A DNA stretch of 44,909 nt, from contig CAJTIM010000031.1 in assembly GCA_910576325.1 (NCBI GenBank), positions 1 to 44,909 of the forward strand, read 5' to 3'. This stretch comes from Clostridia bacterium (GTDB lineage Bacteria > Bacillota > Clostridia > Lachnospirales > Lachnospiraceae). The translations under genes and the position numbers were made by a program. Positions within the stretch are counted from its first letter, which is position 1, and the number at the start of each line of letters is the position of its first letter. The notes under the pieces are model-generated. The model was not told where the DNA came from. It made no database searches and worked only from the letters and a program-made list of their open reading frames with translations. Shown in pieces: positions 1-6,472 of the stretch.

Positions 1-155
1 TAAAAAACGCCATTCGTCTTGATTACAATAATGGACTGGCAGAAGGAAGCGTGAACAAGCTGAAAGTTGTCAAAAGGATCATGTATGGCCGCAACAGTTT
101 TGAGTTGCTGAAAGGGAAACTGTTGCGGCTTGAGTTAAAACGCAAAATCAACTAA
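1..155 (+). CDS. ISL3-family transposase, C-terminal fragment (cut by window edge)
   Basis: The frame that is open from base 3 encodes the last 50 residues of a transposase and ends in TAA at 153-155. The stretch includes NGLAEGSVNKLKVVKRIMYG, the typical C-terminal signature of ISL3-type (IS204/IS1001/IS1096/IS1165) DDE transposases, followed by a basic tail rich in Lys and Arg. The start and catalytic core lie outside the window. The same protein end is encoded in inverse orientation at 44767-44909. The family call is from recognition of the motif. Confidence 0.85.
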   Translation, partial: KNAIRLDYNNGLAEGSVNKLKVVKRIMYGRNSFELLKGKLLRLELKRKIN

Positions 156-169
156 CTTCGGAAAGATTC
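1..169 (+). mobile_element. End of an ISL3-family insertion sequence
   Basis: Bases 13-169 are identical to the reverse complement of 44753-44909, and similarity stops abruptly after AAAGATTC at 169. The element's terminal inverted repeat therefore ends at about 169, 14 bases past the transposase stop. The other end of the IS is outside the window. Confidence 0.8.
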
Positions 170-178
170 AAAACGGGC

Positions 179-207
179 TTGACAAATTTCGATAATTTCG
201 ATATCAT
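179..207 (+). promoter_or_regulatory. Sigma-A promoter for the NlpC/P60 gene
   Basis: TTGACA (179-184), a 17-base spacer and TATCAT (202-207) lie ten bases inside the DNA that follows the IS end. This places a strong promoter between the insertion and the hydrolase gene, leaving a 5' leader of about 70 bases. The IS sits just upstream of the -35 box, so sequences further upstream may have been displaced. Confidence 0.75.
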
Positions 208-282
208 GTAATAGAAATTTAACAAATTTGTAATAAATCAAATGAGTAATTTGAAAAAACAGGAACCAGGATGGAGGCATTT

Positions 283-1311
283 ATGTATAGAAGAGGAAAA
301 GCGGCAGGAATGATATTGGGAGCGGTGCTGATGGCAGCTACCGGTATTCGTGCACAAGCCGCAGGTCTGGGAGAAAGCTTTAACGAAGGAATCGCGGCGA
401 ATTTTGATCAGACGAGCAATACGGAGGAGGAGACAAAGGCAACGGCGGAAGTAGTCTGGACAGGCACGCCCCTGGAAGGCTATGTGAATATCGGAATTGC
501 CAATGTGGAGGATAACCTGAATATCCGCTCGGAAGCGGATACGGAGAGCAAGCTCGTGGGCAAGCTTCGCAAGGATTCGGCCTGTGAGATTCTGGGAACG
601 GAAGGAGAGTGGGCGCATATTATCTCCGGTGAGGTGGAAGGCTATGTGAAGGCGGAATACCTGTATACGGGGGAAGAAGCTGTGAATCTGGCATTTCAGT
701 TGGGACAGACCGTGGCAAAGGTAGATGCGGATGCGCTTTATGTCCGGATGGAGCCGAGTACGGAGGCGGACTTCTGGACGATGGTTCCCAAGGGTGAGGA
801 ATTGGCTGTTATAGAGGAGCAGGGCGAGTGGATTAAGGTGGATATTGACGGCGAGGAAGGCTATGTGGCTTCGGAGTTTGTGAATGTGACCAGCGAGCTT
901 AAGACGGCGCTTACGATTACGGAGGCTCTCTATGGCGAGGGCGTTACGGATGTGCGGATTTCCATTTGTGAGTTTGCGAAGCAGTATGTGGGGAACCGTT
1001 ATGTCTGGGGCGGTACCAGCTTGACGAAGGGGGCGGACTGCTCCGGGTTTACGATGGCTGTTTATCGGAACTTTGGAATTTCGCTGCCTCATTCTTCCGG
1101 GGCGCAGGCCGGGTGCGGGACGAAGATTAGCGTGAGCGAGGCGAAGCCTGGGGATTTGATCTTCTATGGAAACGGACGGAGGATTAATCATGTGGCTATG
1201 TGCATCGGCAATGGACAGGTGGTGCACGCCAGCAATTCGCGGACGGGTATTATTATTTCGAATATGTATTACAGAAGTCCTGTGAGTGCGGCGCGGATTA
1301 TTAATGATTAG
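283..1311 (+). CDS. Secreted SH3-domain NlpC/P60 peptidoglycan endopeptidase
   Basis: The 342-residue product has an N-terminal signal peptide (basic YRRGK, hydrophobic MILGAVLMAATGI, Ala-rich cleavage region near residue 26). Two bacterial SH3 domains follow (about 70-128 and 148-201), then a C-terminal NlpC/P60 domain (about 225-342). The catalytic triad is visible as Cys253 in ADCSGF, His303 in NHVAM and His315 in VVHAS. Family members cleave the gamma-D-Glu to diamino-acid bond in stem peptides; the SH3 domains bind the wall. The ATG at 283 was chosen because GGAGG lies five bases before it; the ATG at 271 has no good site. The gene is monocistronic, with its own promoter and a terminator. 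Confidence 0.9.
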   Translation: MYRRGKAAGMILGAVLMAATGIRAQAAGLGESFNEGIAANFDQTSNTEEETKATAEVVWTGTPLEGYVNIGIANVEDNLNIRSEADTESKLVGKLRKDSACEILGTEGEWAHIISGEVEGYVKAEYLYTGEEAVNLAFQLGQTVAKVDADALYVRMEPSTEADFWTMVPKGEELAVIEEQGEWIKVDIDGEEGYVASEFVNVTSELKTALTITEALYGEGVTDVRISICEFAKQYVGNRYVWGGTSLTKGADCSGFTMAVYRNFGISLPHSSGAQAGCGTKISVSEAKPGDLIFYGNGRRINHVAMCIGNGQVVHASNSRTGIIISNMYYRSPVSAARIIND

Positions 1312-1337
1312 GGTTGGAAAATAGAAAGGAATATAAG

Positions 1338-1377
1338 GAAGAGCTGTACTCGGTGAGGGTATGGCTTTTCTTTTTTT
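1338..1377 (+). terminator. Rho-independent terminator of the NlpC/P60 gene
   Basis: GAAGAGC (1338-1344) pairs with GCTTTTC (1364-1370), and an inner TACTC/GGGTA pair closes the loop. Seven Ts follow. It lies 27 bases after the stop codon. Confidence 0.7.
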
Positions 1378-1392
1378 GTTTTGGGGACGGAC

Positions 1393-1613
1393 GGGAACAG
1401 CCGCCAAATAAGCCCTCTCGCTTTTCCATATCTGTGTTCGGACGGTTCTCGTACACGCTGTCTGCTCTTGTCGGACGAACGTTGTAGGGATTGTGACAGG
1501 CTTCGCCTGGGGATGGATTTGAACGTTCGTCCGCCAATATCAGACAGCGCGTACGCGAACAGCCGGACACCGGATATCGGAAAAGCGAGAGGGCTTATTT
1601 GGCGGCTGTTCCC
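1393..1613. repeat. 221-bp long imperfect palindrome
   Basis: The outer 35 bases (1393-1427) are perfectly complementary to 1579-1613. The next 60 or so bases of each arm still pair with scattered mismatches, down to an AACGTT at each edge of the central loop. The loop itself holds a small CAGGC-TTC-GCCTG hairpin. Short frames run through it, but they are a by-product of the palindrome. It occupies most of the gap between the NlpC/P60 terminator and the MerR gene; the remainder (1614-1796) is G-rich with nothing recognised. A MITE-like or REP-like element is possible. Confidence 0.85.
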
Positions 1614-1796
1614 TGGTTGATGGTTGGCGGGGGGAAAAAGTTCTTGACTGATCCCTTGGGGGTGGGATTATGATTGGGATAGAAGTACTTGGATGGTGTG
1701 GAAATGAATTGTGGTGTTTATGCAATGGGCGGAGTGACTTGTAGAGAGGGTTGGGATTGTATGAGGGCTGCGGAATTTTGAATGGAGGCGATGGAT

Positions 1797-2681
1797 ATGT
1801 TGGTGAGTGAGGTGTGCAGGTGCACGGATTTGACGAAGAAGGCTGTGGAGTATTATGTGGGGAAGGGGCTTGTGGTTCCGGGGGTGCTGGAGAATGGGTA
1901 TCGGGATTATGGGGAGGAAGATGTGGAGATTTTAAGGCGGATTGGTGTTTTGCGTAAGCTTGGAATTGGGATGGAGGAGATTGGGGAGATTTTGCGGGAT
2001 GGATCGGGGGAGGCTTTTCGGAAGGCGGCTTTGCAGAGGGAGATGGAGAGCAGGAGGAATGTGAAAAAGGATGTGCTGCTTCGGGAGCTGTGCGGGGGAA
2101 AGTCTTTTTCTGAGGCGTGGGAGGAGCTTCGGGCTTTGGAGGTGGAGGAGACGGTGGGGGAACGGCTGATTGATGCGTTTCCGGGGTATTATGGGAAGAT
2201 TGTCTGTCTGCATTTTTTGAGATTTCTGGATGAGCCGGTGCGGACGGAGGAACAGAAGGAAGCTTATGAGACGGTACTTGGGTTTTTGGATGGGATGCCG
2301 GCTTTTGAGGTGCCTGAGGATGTGGAAGAGGCTATGGGTGGTGTGCTTGGGCAGATGGGGACGGAGCAGTTGGAAGAGATGCTTGGTAAGGTGAAAGAAT
2401 CAATGGAGGAGCCGGAGGCTTTTTTTGCGGAGAACAGTGAGACGATTGAATGGTATCTGGCTTACAGGCAGTCGGAGGAATATCGGAATTCTGCTGCCGG
2501 GAGGTGGATGGAGTGTATGAGGAATTTTCAGGCAGCAAGCGGTTATACGGAGGTATTTCTTCCGGCTATGAAACGGCTGAGTCCTTCTTATGCGAAATAC
2601 TGCAGGCGGATGGAAGCGGCAAATGAGCAGCTTTTGGAGCGGTATCCGGGGGCGGAAAATCTTCTTATGAATGACAGGTAA
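1797..2681 (+). CDS. MerR-family transcriptional regulator
   Basis: The N-terminal 70 residues form a MerR winged helix-turn-helix (CTDLTKKAVEYYVGKGLV, then YRDYGEEDVEILRRIGVLRKL). A long, Glu-rich helical effector region without recognisable ligand motifs follows; at 294 residues it is longer than simple MerR proteins. The ATG at 1797 follows GGAGG by eight bases; the ATGs at 1782 and 1791 are poorly placed. The gene is convergent with the MATE gene and overlaps its end by 17 bases, so control of that pump is plausible but unproven. Codon use is strikingly G-rich (GGG, CGG, TTG, GTG), unlike hflKC next door. Confidence 0.85.
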   Translation: MLVSEVCRCTDLTKKAVEYYVGKGLVVPGVLENGYRDYGEEDVEILRRIGVLRKLGIGMEEIGEILRDGSGEAFRKAALQREMESRRNVKKDVLLRELCGGKSFSEAWEELRALEVEETVGERLIDAFPGYYGKIVCLHFLRFLDEPVRTEEQKEAYETVLGFLDGMPAFEVPEDVEEAMGGVLGQMGTEQLEEMLGKVKESMEEPEAFFAENSETIEWYLAYRQSEEYRNSAAGRWMECMRNFQAASGYTEVFLPAMKRLSPSYAKYCRRMEAANEQLLERYPGAENLLMNDR

Positions 2682-4017
2682 GAGGAGCTTTTTTGTGCCG
2701 TCTCAACCAAAGCAGATATCCGAATCCGGCCAGATCTGCCAGGAGCCATCCAATCGGCACGGACCACCAGATTCCTACAACCCCAATAGATGGGACGGCG
2801 GACAACACATAGGCCAGAAGGACCCGTGTTCCCAGGGATATCCCGGTAAGCACTACGGACATGCCGGGGCGCTCTACTGCCCGGTAGTAGCCGTAGAGCA
2901 GGAACAGGCAGCCGATTCCGAAGTAAAAGGAGCCCTCGATATGCAGATACCGGATACCGATTGCCAGTATTTCGGTTTCCGTGGGCTTGACAAACAGCAG
3001 CATCAAAGGCCGTGCAAAGACAAAGACGCACAGGCTGATGATCAGGCAGAAAATCACGGAGCACCAGACGGCGCTTTTCATGCCGGCCTGAATGCGTTCC
3101 GGCTTTTTGGCGCCGAAATTCTGGGCGGTAAAGGTGGAAAATGCATTTCCGAAATCCTGCACCGGCATATAGGCGAAGGAATCGATCTTTACGGCGGCGG
3201 CAAAGGCTGCCATTACCGCGGGGCCGAAGCTGTTGACCAGGCCCTGCACCATGAGAATCCCCAGATTCATGACTGACTGCTGCAGACAGGTGAGGGATGA
3301 GAAGCGTGCTATTTCGGAAAAAACGGCTTTTTTCAGACGGATGCCCTTAAGGGAAAAACGAAATTCCGGGAAATAGAAAAAGGTATAGGCAAATAGGCCC
3401 AGGCCGGATACATACTGGGCAATTACCGTGGCTGCTGCGGCTCCGGCCACGCCCCATTGAAACCGGATGACAAACAGCAGATCCAGAACTATATTCAGGA
3501 CGGCGCAGACGCCCAGGAAAAGGAGGGGAGTAACGGAATTCCCCACGGCCCGCAGGAGAGAGGCGAAAAAGTTGTAGAAAAAGGTCGCTGTTATTCCGTA
3601 AAAAATGATCCACAGATAGGAGCGCATCATTTCATAGATGCTGCCGGGTACCTTGAGGAAATGGAGAATGGGATCGATAAAAATGAAAACCAGTCCGTTT
3701 AAAATCACGGACAGAACGGCAATCATTACAAAGGAATGGACGATGCTGACCTTAAGGCCGTTCTGATTTTTTTCCCCGCAGCGGATGGAAAAGACGGCTC
3801 CGCTGCCCATGCAAAGACCCAGAAGAATGGAGGTTAAAAAGGTCATAAGGGTATAGGAAGAGCCTACGGCAGCCAGGGCGTCAGGTCCCAGAAACTGTCC
3901 TACAATCAGGGTGTCCGCCACATTGTAAAGCTGCTGCAGAAGATTACCCAGAATCATGGGAACCGCAAACAGCAGCATGGTTTTTGTTATAGGGCCGCGG
4001 GTTAAATCCTTTGTCAT
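2665..4017 (-). CDS. MATE-family multidrug/sodium antiporter
   Basis: The 450-residue product has the length and about 12 hydrophobic segments of a MATE (NorM/DinF type) exporter. The first helices carry PMILGNLLQQLYNVADTLIV and GQFLGPDALAAVG, both typical of the family. MATE pumps expel cationic drugs in exchange for Na+ or H+. The ATG at 4017 follows GGAG on the minus strand; an upstream in-frame ATG at 4053 lacks a ribosome site. It is divergent from hflK and convergent with the MerR gene. Its substrate cannot be told from sequence. Confidence 0.9.
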   Translation of the reverse strand: MTKDLTRGPITKTMLLFAVPMILGNLLQQLYNVADTLIVGQFLGPDALAAVGSSYTLMTFLTSILLGLCMGSGAVFSIRCGEKNQNGLKVSIVHSFVMIAVLSVILNGLVFIFIDPILHFLKVPGSIYEMMRSYLWIIFYGITATFFYNFFASLLRAVGNSVTPLLFLGVCAVLNIVLDLLFVIRFQWGVAGAAAATVIAQYVSGLGLFAYTFFYFPEFRFSLKGIRLKKAVFSEIARFSSLTCLQQSVMNLGILMVQGLVNSFGPAVMAAFAAAVKIDSFAYMPVQDFGNAFSTFTAQNFGAKKPERIQAGMKSAVWCSVIFCLIISLCVFVFARPLMLLFVKPTETEILAIGIRYLHIEGSFYFGIGCLFLLYGYYRAVERPGMSVVLTGISLGTRVLLAYVLSAVPSIGVVGIWWSVPIGWLLADLAGFGYLLWLRRHKKAPLTCHS

Positions 4018-4054
4018 AGATGAAATGCTCCTTTTATCGTTCAATCGTTTCATA

Positions 4055-4096
4055 AAATCATTTCGGGCGGGCCGTGAGGTCCATGAAATGATTTCA
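4055..4096. promoter_or_regulatory. Inverted repeat in the MATE/hflK divergent region
   Basis: AAATCATTTC (4055-4064) is repeated in inverse as GAAATGATTT (4085-4094). The second copy is itself an odd palindrome, TGAAATGATTTCA (4084-4096). It lies just upstream of the MATE start on the minus strand, a suitable place for an operator. The protein that binds it is unknown. Confidence 0.4.
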
Positions 4097-4144
4097 AAAA
4101 TATGGTAATATGAAATCCTCCGAAAGTCAATGAAAAAGGGCAGG

Positions 4145-4173
4145 TATACAAAAGAAGAAAACTCTGTTATAAT
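4145..4173 (+). promoter_or_regulatory. Candidate promoter of hflKC
   Basis: TATACA (4145-4150), a 17-base spacer and a perfect TATAAT (4168-4173) precede the hflK start by about 115 bases. The -35 box is imperfect. Confidence 0.5.
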
Positions 4174-4288
4174 GCAGATATTGTACATAACAGAAAACCG
4201 GTGCGGTGCCTGTCCCTTTATGGGCGGCAGGACCGGCAAAACTGTCCGCTGCGGGACGGTTCCATGGAAACAAAACGGAGGAAAAATT

Positions 4289-5311
4289 ATGTTCCAGTTC
4301 AGAAGAAATTTTCGGGAGGTAAACCCCGAAAACGGAAAGACCTCGGGAGGGTCGAAGCTAAATTTGAAAAAAGCAAAGCGCATTACTGCGGCTGTGGTTT
4401 TGGCGGCGCTGGCTTTGGTAATTGCCAATTCCTGCTGGTTTACCATCCAGGAGGAGCAGCAGGCAGTCGTCTGTACCTTCGGACAGCCGAAGGCCGTGAC
4501 AGATCCGGGGCTTCATTTTAAAATCCCCTTTATTCAAACCGTAACCAAGGTAAATACTACCATCCAGGGCTTATCCGTGGGCTATGACGATGAGGAAAAT
4601 TATACGGACGACGCTATGATGATTACCTCGGATTATAATTTTATCCGTGTGGACTTTTATGCCGAGTACCGTATTTCCGATCCAGTGAAGGCCCTTTACG
4701 CCTCCGAAGATCCCGTTGCCATTCTGGATAACATTGCCCAGAACTGTATCCGTACCACCATCGGCTCCTACGGCGTGGATTCCGTGCTGACCACGGGAAA
4801 GAACGAGATTCAGGCCAATATTAAGCAGATGATTATGGATAAGCTGGAGGTCTATGATATCGGAATCCAGCTTGTGAATATCAGTATTCAGGATGCTCAG
4901 CCGCCCACTGCGGAGGTTATTACGGCCTTCAAGGAGGTAGAGACGGCTAAGCAGGGAAAAGAGACGGCCCTCAACAACGCCAACAAATACCGCAATGAGC
5001 AGATTCCCGAGGCCAAGGCGGAGGCGGACAAGATTGTACAGGATGCCCAGGCACAGAAGGAAAGCCGCATCAACGAGGCCGAGGGCCAGGTGGCCCGTTT
5101 CAATTCCATGTACGAGGAATACATCAAATATCCCACCATCACCAAGCAGCGTATGTTCTATGAAACCATGGAGGATGTGATGCCTGACATGAAGATCATC
5201 ATCCAGGGCGGAGAGGGCGGTCAGGTTCAGCAGCTCCTTCCCTTAGAGCCCTTTAGTACGGTGTCAGGCGGGGCCAATGCGTCAGGAGAGGAGGGAAATG
5301 ACAATGAGTAA
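4289..5311 (+). CDS. hflK: HflK: membrane SPFH/prohibitin protein, FtsH modulator
   Basis: The 340-residue product has an N-terminal transmembrane helix (ITAAVVLAALALVIANSCWF), then an SPFH/Band 7 domain opening with EEQQAVVCTFGQPKAVTDPG and ending in a long charged coiled coil (about 215-300, KAEADKIVQDAQAQKESRI). HflK and HflC form a cage on the membrane that restrains the FtsH protease. The ATG at 4289 follows GGAGG by seven bases; an earlier in-frame ATG at 4130 has no such site. The stop overlaps the hflC start, indicating translational coupling. FtsH itself is not in the window. Confidence 0.88.
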   Translation: MFQFRRNFREVNPENGKTSGGSKLNLKKAKRITAAVVLAALALVIANSCWFTIQEEQQAVVCTFGQPKAVTDPGLHFKIPFIQTVTKVNTTIQGLSVGYDDEENYTDDAMMITSDYNFIRVDFYAEYRISDPVKALYASEDPVAILDNIAQNCIRTTIGSYGVDSVLTTGKNEIQANIKQMIMDKLEVYDIGIQLVNISIQDAQPPTAEVITAFKEVETAKQGKETALNNANKYRNEQIPEAKAEADKIVQDAQAQKESRINEAEGQVARFNSMYEEYIKYPTITKQRMFYETMEDVMPDMKIIIQGGEGGQVQQLLPLEPFSTVSGGANASGEEGNDNE

Positions 5312-6275
5312 GATAAAAAAAGCAGGAAACGTGTGGAAGTTTCTTTTCGCCCTGGTGCTCCTTCTGCTTCTGGGCAACAGCATTGTGATTTGCCGGGAAA
5401 ATGAGTATAAGCTGATCCGGCAGTTCGGCAAGGTACAGCGGGTGGTATCCTCCTCCGGCCTGACCTTTAAAGCGCCCTTTATTCAATCCGTGGATACGGT
5501 TCCCAAGGAGATTCTGATATATGACCTGCCTGCCTCTGACGTGATTACTTCCGATAAGAAGTCTATGATTGTGGACAGCTATGTGCTGTGGAGAGTAGAG
5601 GACCCATTGAAGTTTACACAGACCCTTGCCAATTCCGTTTACAATGCGGAGAATCGTATCAACGCCATTGTCTACAATGCCACGAAGAATACCGTGTCCA
5701 ATATGACACAGGACGAGATCATCAAAAGCCGGGACGGAAAGATGACTGTCACGGCGGCTGACGCAGGCGAAGAACTGGAATCCAATGATCTGATTCTGGA
5801 GGAAAAGACAGAGGTGGTGGAAATTAAGTCTCTGACGGAAGAGATTATGGACAGCATCGGAGATAATTATCAGCAGTATGGCATTCATATTCTGGCCGTG
5901 GAGGTGAAAAAGCTGGATCTGCCGGATGACAATAAACAAGCCGTTTATACCCGTATGATCTCCGAGCGCGAGAACATTGCGGCGCAGTATACGGCGGAGG
6001 GCGCTTCCCAGGCGCAGATGATCCAGAATACCACGGACAAAGAGGTATCCATTATGCTTTCTGAGGCCAATGCCCAGGCAGAGCAGCTAATTGCGGAAGG
6101 GGAAGCGGAGTATATGCGGATTTTGTCAGATGCCTATGCGGATGAAACCCGGAGTGACTTTTATGCCTTTGTGCGGAGTCTGGATGCGGCTAAGGAGAGC
6201 TTGAAGGGCAGCAATGAGAAAACCCTCATCCTTCCGGCGGATTCGCCCATTGCGCGGATCTTTGCGGGGCAGTAA
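5304..6275 (+). CDS. hflC: HflC: partner SPFH protein of HflK
   Basis: The 323-residue product has a membrane helix near the N terminus (FLFALVLLLLLGNSIVIC), then an SPFH domain (ENEYKLIRQFGKVQRVVSSS) and a coiled coil that includes ISERENIAAQYTAEGASQAQ. In other bacteria HflC pairs with HflK one to one in the FtsH-containing cage. The ATG at 5304 has GGAGG nine bases upstream and lies inside the last codons of hflK. About residues 150-180 hold an insertion rich in acidic residues (GEELESNDLILEEKTEVVE) that I do not associate with the usual family core. Confidence 0.88.
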   Translation: MSKIKKAGNVWKFLFALVLLLLLGNSIVICRENEYKLIRQFGKVQRVVSSSGLTFKAPFIQSVDTVPKEILIYDLPASDVITSDKKSMIVDSYVLWRVEDPLKFTQTLANSVYNAENRINAIVYNATKNTVSNMTQDEIIKSRDGKMTVTAADAGEELESNDLILEEKTEVVEIKSLTEEIMDSIGDNYQQYGIHILAVEVKKLDLPDDNKQAVYTRMISERENIAAQYTAEGASQAQMIQNTTDKEVSIMLSEANAQAEQLIAEGEAEYMRILSDAYADETRSDFYAFVRSLDAAKESLKGSNEKTLILPADSPIARIFAGQ

Positions 6276-6386
6276 AACAGCGGATGACAGCTGCGGCCGG
6301 GGACGTATGGCTGATGGAGAAAGGGAGCTGTTTCAGGCTTACAGCGCCTTTTATGAAAAGTGCTGCCGCCTGATGTTGTTAAATGA

Positions 6387-6415
6387 TTGACAAGGGATCA
6401 AATTCTATTTATAAT
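6387..6415 (+). promoter_or_regulatory. Consensus sigma-A promoter of alaS
   Basis: TTGACA (6387-6392), exactly 17 bases, then TATAAT (6410-6415). Both boxes are perfect matches, predicting strong transcription of alaS. Confidence 0.85.
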
Positions 6416-6431
6416 CTATAGAAGATTACAT

Positions 6432-6458
6432 GGCCCGACCCTTTATCACAACCGGGCC
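6432..6458 (+). promoter_or_regulatory. GC-rich hairpin in the alaS leader
   Basis: GGCCCG (6432-6437) pairs with CGGGCC (6453-6458) around a 15-base loop, immediately before the ribosome site AGGAGGG. The leader is too short for a T-box. The hairpin could tune translation or be a protein site, but this is inference. Confidence 0.35.
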
Positions 6459-6472
6459 TCAGGAGGGAACAA

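Noticed and set aside
238..1407. 389-residue antisense frame opposite the NlpC/P60 gene
   Set aside because: It is the shadow of a well-supported gene and shows no domain of its own.
1381..1620. 79-residue frame inside the palindrome
   Set aside because: It covers both arms of the inverted repeat, has no ribosome site and no protein-like pattern.
6307..6390. 27-residue frame between hflC and alaS
   Set aside because: It ends inside the -35 box of the alaS promoter and has only a weak ribosome site; too little support.
6416..6472. T-box riboswitch before alaS
   Set aside because: The transcribed leader is only about 50 bases and has no T-box motif or terminator.
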